This document shows positions 14,501 to 15,076 of a DNA stretch of 15,076 bases, piece by piece. Made by a program: the position numbers and the translations under genes. Positions within the stretch are counted from its first letter, which is position 1, and the number at the start of each line of letters is the position of its first letter. The stretch is from Gammaproteobacteria bacterium. Lineage in GTDB: Bacteria; Pseudomonadota; Gammaproteobacteria; Arenicellales; Spongiicolonaceae. The DNA lies in assembly GCA_007570945.1 (NCBI GenBank), contig RKSH01000165.1, forward strand, positions 1 through 15,076. Direction: 5' to 3'. Below the pieces are notes generated by a model. It was given only the letters and a program-made list of their open reading frames with translations. It made no database searches and had not been told where the DNA came from.

Positions 14501-14823
14501 GCGGCGAGAAAAAAAACAACGCCGGCGCCGGAAAAAAGCGGCCGCAACTCGGCGCCCACCGCCAAATCTTCGGCGCGAAACGCAAACAATCCGCGCGCAT
14601 CGCGCAGGCGCACGTTTTCGGCGCGCAGGGCCGGCGACAGCGACAGCGACAGCGACAGGTCGCCGTCAATGGCCAGTTCCGCCCCGCTTTGATGCCGCAC
14701 CGCATCGGCGAGCAGTTGCTTGGCCCACCGGTCATCGAAAAATTCCAGCGCCACCGCCACCGCCGCCAGGGCCAGCAACGGCAAGGCGGCGATAAAAAGC
14801 AGCCATTTAAGAAAGCGAAACAT
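11587..14823 (-). CDS. AsmA-family envelope protein
   Basis: This is a 1078-residue protein. ATG 14823 is preferred over the upstream start at 14910 because it places the membrane anchor MFRFLKWLLFIAALPLLALA at the very N-terminus, as in AsmA/YhdP/TamB relatives. The N-terminal AsmA block follows (FFDDRWAKQLLADAVRHQSG...GDLSLSLSLSPAL...AENVRLRDARGLF, about residues 28-80). A long repetitive beta-rich region comes next. The AsmA C-terminal domain lies at about 880-1040, with TDFDLRISGRGRSVAG, GLLHLFGADILTQIADL, GVARADKSIAMRTDRVTISGDGEVNL and LDPRLVTSPKN. Family knowledge: inner-membrane-anchored proteins bridging the periplasm and implicated in phospholipid transport and outer-membrane homeostasis. 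It heads the minus-strand run with the small membrane protein, endA and the fusion gene. Confidence 0.9.
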   Translation of the reverse strand: MFRFLKWLLFIAALPLLALAAVAVALEFFDDRWAKQLLADAVRHQSGAELAIDGDLSLSLSLSPALRAENVRLRDARGLFAFRAEDLAVGAELRPLFSGAGVVFFLAAAAPELRTELAAAAAASASGTRGGWSLPLDKIRARDGALIVTVGGRERTVHLGSLRVVPAAEGGAMQVTALGNVGDAALTVRGTLPDRARLNAGDGRVNLSADLGGTRLTITGATGDPQTLHGLALRTELSNLSLGAAFSLAGAPAWIRGVHEEEHRKNARADIAFTVNGAQNELHVDDVTVDSHSGLLTLTVRGAAKNLLSERRVELSAELAVPSVAELFLGGKETAPADGALSASAAFTGGRGVYTVRLARANVRGDIGELSASGEMRDVWNGGAWSGGASDLSLRAEFPDIAPVGKLFGARLPAGPFSGEAALRERGPLSSLENIRANLRSEYFSGELRGRVRDLVTWSGVDFALDADLSTDQGGALEKLLPGFVPRFGKFSLHAKLTSDGDAAGAPLRLRAEAATADKKNTASMDGVIGDLRNLGGISLGFDGKLARVGEIPVWPGYWPAVKTVRASGMILGGAADLAMREVDVRLGGAGFRARVRGTVSALTTASPKLNLNLRLNADHLTTLPLPQAKILPKMGPFTLGGRLALNDDGAPALLDIKAEAGKSPYVLRISGDVRRIANPTLFNLRAAGGLPNMNSLARYEMLRPFTGHPARLRLQMEKMPGVLRIKDSALSFDKNQVRGDLTLRRPQKRNAKSSLSGRLHIRELNSASWSRGGDDGKTFFPRRVIPWQNLRHNDLDLEVKVDKLVLRDVAFDRARTRLRSGGAKITMAPIGAAIGGKAVSAEVHAHFDRGRRAPPLVKLRATAAGIQSSSINGGAGAAENPDSKTDFDLRISGRGRSVAGIAARADGRFYFSVTDARVATGLLHLFGADILTQIADLVIPVKRRRSNVECAVMRFDIGGGVARADKSIAMRTDRVTISGDGEVNLRDETLDIRVKTKAHTGFGLSTGLAADLIKIGGTILDPRLVTSPKNLLSTTANLGVAVVTSGWSLISQGLWNRLSTDRDLCEEVLAYRRGLGE
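14635..14658 (-). repeat. Hexanucleotide repeat (four copies) within asmA
   Basis: CGACAG is repeated four times without interruption. On the coding strand it encodes alternating Leu-Ser in GDLSLSLSLS. The in-frame six-base unit allows length change without a frameshift. It is short and probably neutral. Confidence 0.7.
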
Positions 14824-14833
14824 CGGTTGAATG

Positions 14834-14839
14834 ATAATA
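14834..14839 (-). promoter_or_regulatory. Possible -10 element of the asmA run
   Basis: TATTAT (five of six to TATAAT) on the minus strand ends 10 bases before the ATG at 14823. Transcription would start three to five bases before the start codon, giving an almost leaderless mRNA. No Shine-Dalgarno is present. No -35 of quality was found at 16-18 bp, so the call is weak. Confidence 0.35.
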
Positions 14840-14916
14840 CAGGATGGCGGTGAGGGTGAGGGCGGTTGACGAAAGGGGAGGTTGCCGTTTCTCCCACCCG
14901 TCACCCCCACAGCCCG

Positions 14917-14947
14917 TTGACCGCGCCCCCAGATTTTCCGCTACACT
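14917..14947 (+). promoter_or_regulatory. Possible promoter of the methyltransferase gene
   Basis: TTGACC (-35, 14917-14922) and TACACT (-10, 14942-14947) are separated by 19 bp, longer than ideal. The leader would be about 37 nt and shows no Shine-Dalgarno before ATG 14991. The -10 word GCTACACT also occurs before the barrel gene at 1118-1124. The 167-bp gap from asmA (14824-14990) holds nothing else I can name. Confidence 0.4.
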
Positions 14948-14990
14948 CCATCGCTCCCATCCGCCACGCTCCCGCAAAAGCCACCCCGCC

Positions 14991-15076
14991 ATGAAACCAG
15001 CCGCCGGCAACCGCAACTTGCGCGCCGCGCGCGCGGCAAAGAACGACGAGTTCTACACCCAGCGCGCCGACATCGA
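14991..15076 (+). CDS. N-terminus of an EcoRI-type adenine-specific DNA methyltransferase (3' end outside window)
   Basis: Only the first 28 codons from ATG 14991 are in the window. They read MKPAAGNRNLRAARAAKNDEFYTQRADI. The block NRNL..A..AKNDEFYTQ..DI matches my recollection of the conserved N-terminus of the EcoRI methylase family (NKNLxxAKxAKNDEFYTQxxDIExEL). These are N6-adenine methyltransferases that modify GAATTC in the type member and also occur as orphan or phage/island genes. No restriction partner can be seen because the sequence ends. It is divergent from asmA. The identification rests on one short but distinctive motif. Confidence 0.7.
   Translation, partial: MKPAAGNRNLRAARAAKNDEFYTQRADI

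Noticed and set aside
12541..14853. 770-codon open frame on the plus strand opposite asmA
   Set aside because: It is antisense to a well-supported AsmA protein. Its translation is Arg/Ala/Gln/Gly-rich with no domain, typical of high-GC shadow frames.
14824..14910. Longer asmA start at 14910
   Set aside because: The 29 extra residues are Pro/Ser-rich and would displace the membrane anchor from the N-terminus. The -10-like box also lies between the two starts.

Overview
The window is GC-rich (roughly two-thirds or more G+C by eye). It comes from a Gram-negative bacterium, most plausibly an uncultured gammaproteobacterium. This assignment is an inference from family content: two autotransporter-type outer-membrane barrels ending in aromatic residues, a large AsmA-type envelope protein, a periplasmic endonuclease I and a cobalt-type nitrile hydratase. 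No rRNA, tRNA, CRISPR array, integrase or insertion sequence was seen. The window is compact, with several 1-11 bp gene overlaps and two convergent gene pairs whose stop codons overlap.

Layout. (1) 1-2382, plus strand: the 3' end of a surface autotransporter resembling the C-terminus of subtilisin-type (S8) autotransporters, then a complete, secreted autotransporter-like barrel protein. (2) 2410-3297, plus: an unrecognised soluble protein. (3) 3294-3968, minus: a low-GC NYN-domain (PIN-like) putative RNase that starts at TTG. It lies behind a leader of about 130 nt containing two tandem terminator-like hairpins downstream of a good promoter. (4) 4235-8138, plus: a tightly packed run of MFS transporter (probably leaderless mRNA), nitrile hydratase alpha, nitrile hydratase beta, a short nitrile hydratase accessory protein, a histidine-phosphatase-family protein and an AlkA-like DNA glycosylase. 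(5) 8135-14823, minus: a run of asmA-like gene, small three-helix membrane protein, endonuclease I, and an 820-residue fusion of a GNAT acetyltransferase to a membrane-bound class III nucleotide cyclase. (6) 14991-end, plus: the first 28 codons of what looks like an EcoRI-type adenine methyltransferase, transcribed divergently from asmA.

How the genes fit together. The nitrile hydratase block is a coherent unit: the transporter may carry the nitrile, the amide or a derived carboxylate; alpha and beta form the enzyme; the small protein helps load cobalt. No amidase is visible. The minus-strand block mixes envelope maintenance (AsmA, small membrane protein), extracytoplasmic DNA degradation (EndA) and signalling. 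The standout is the GNAT-cyclase fusion. Its predicted topology places both catalytic domains in the cytoplasm, joined by a transmembrane sensor and by a linker made of six perfect-length 21-bp repeats (six heptapeptides). The second unusual element is the attenuator-like leader of the NYN gene.
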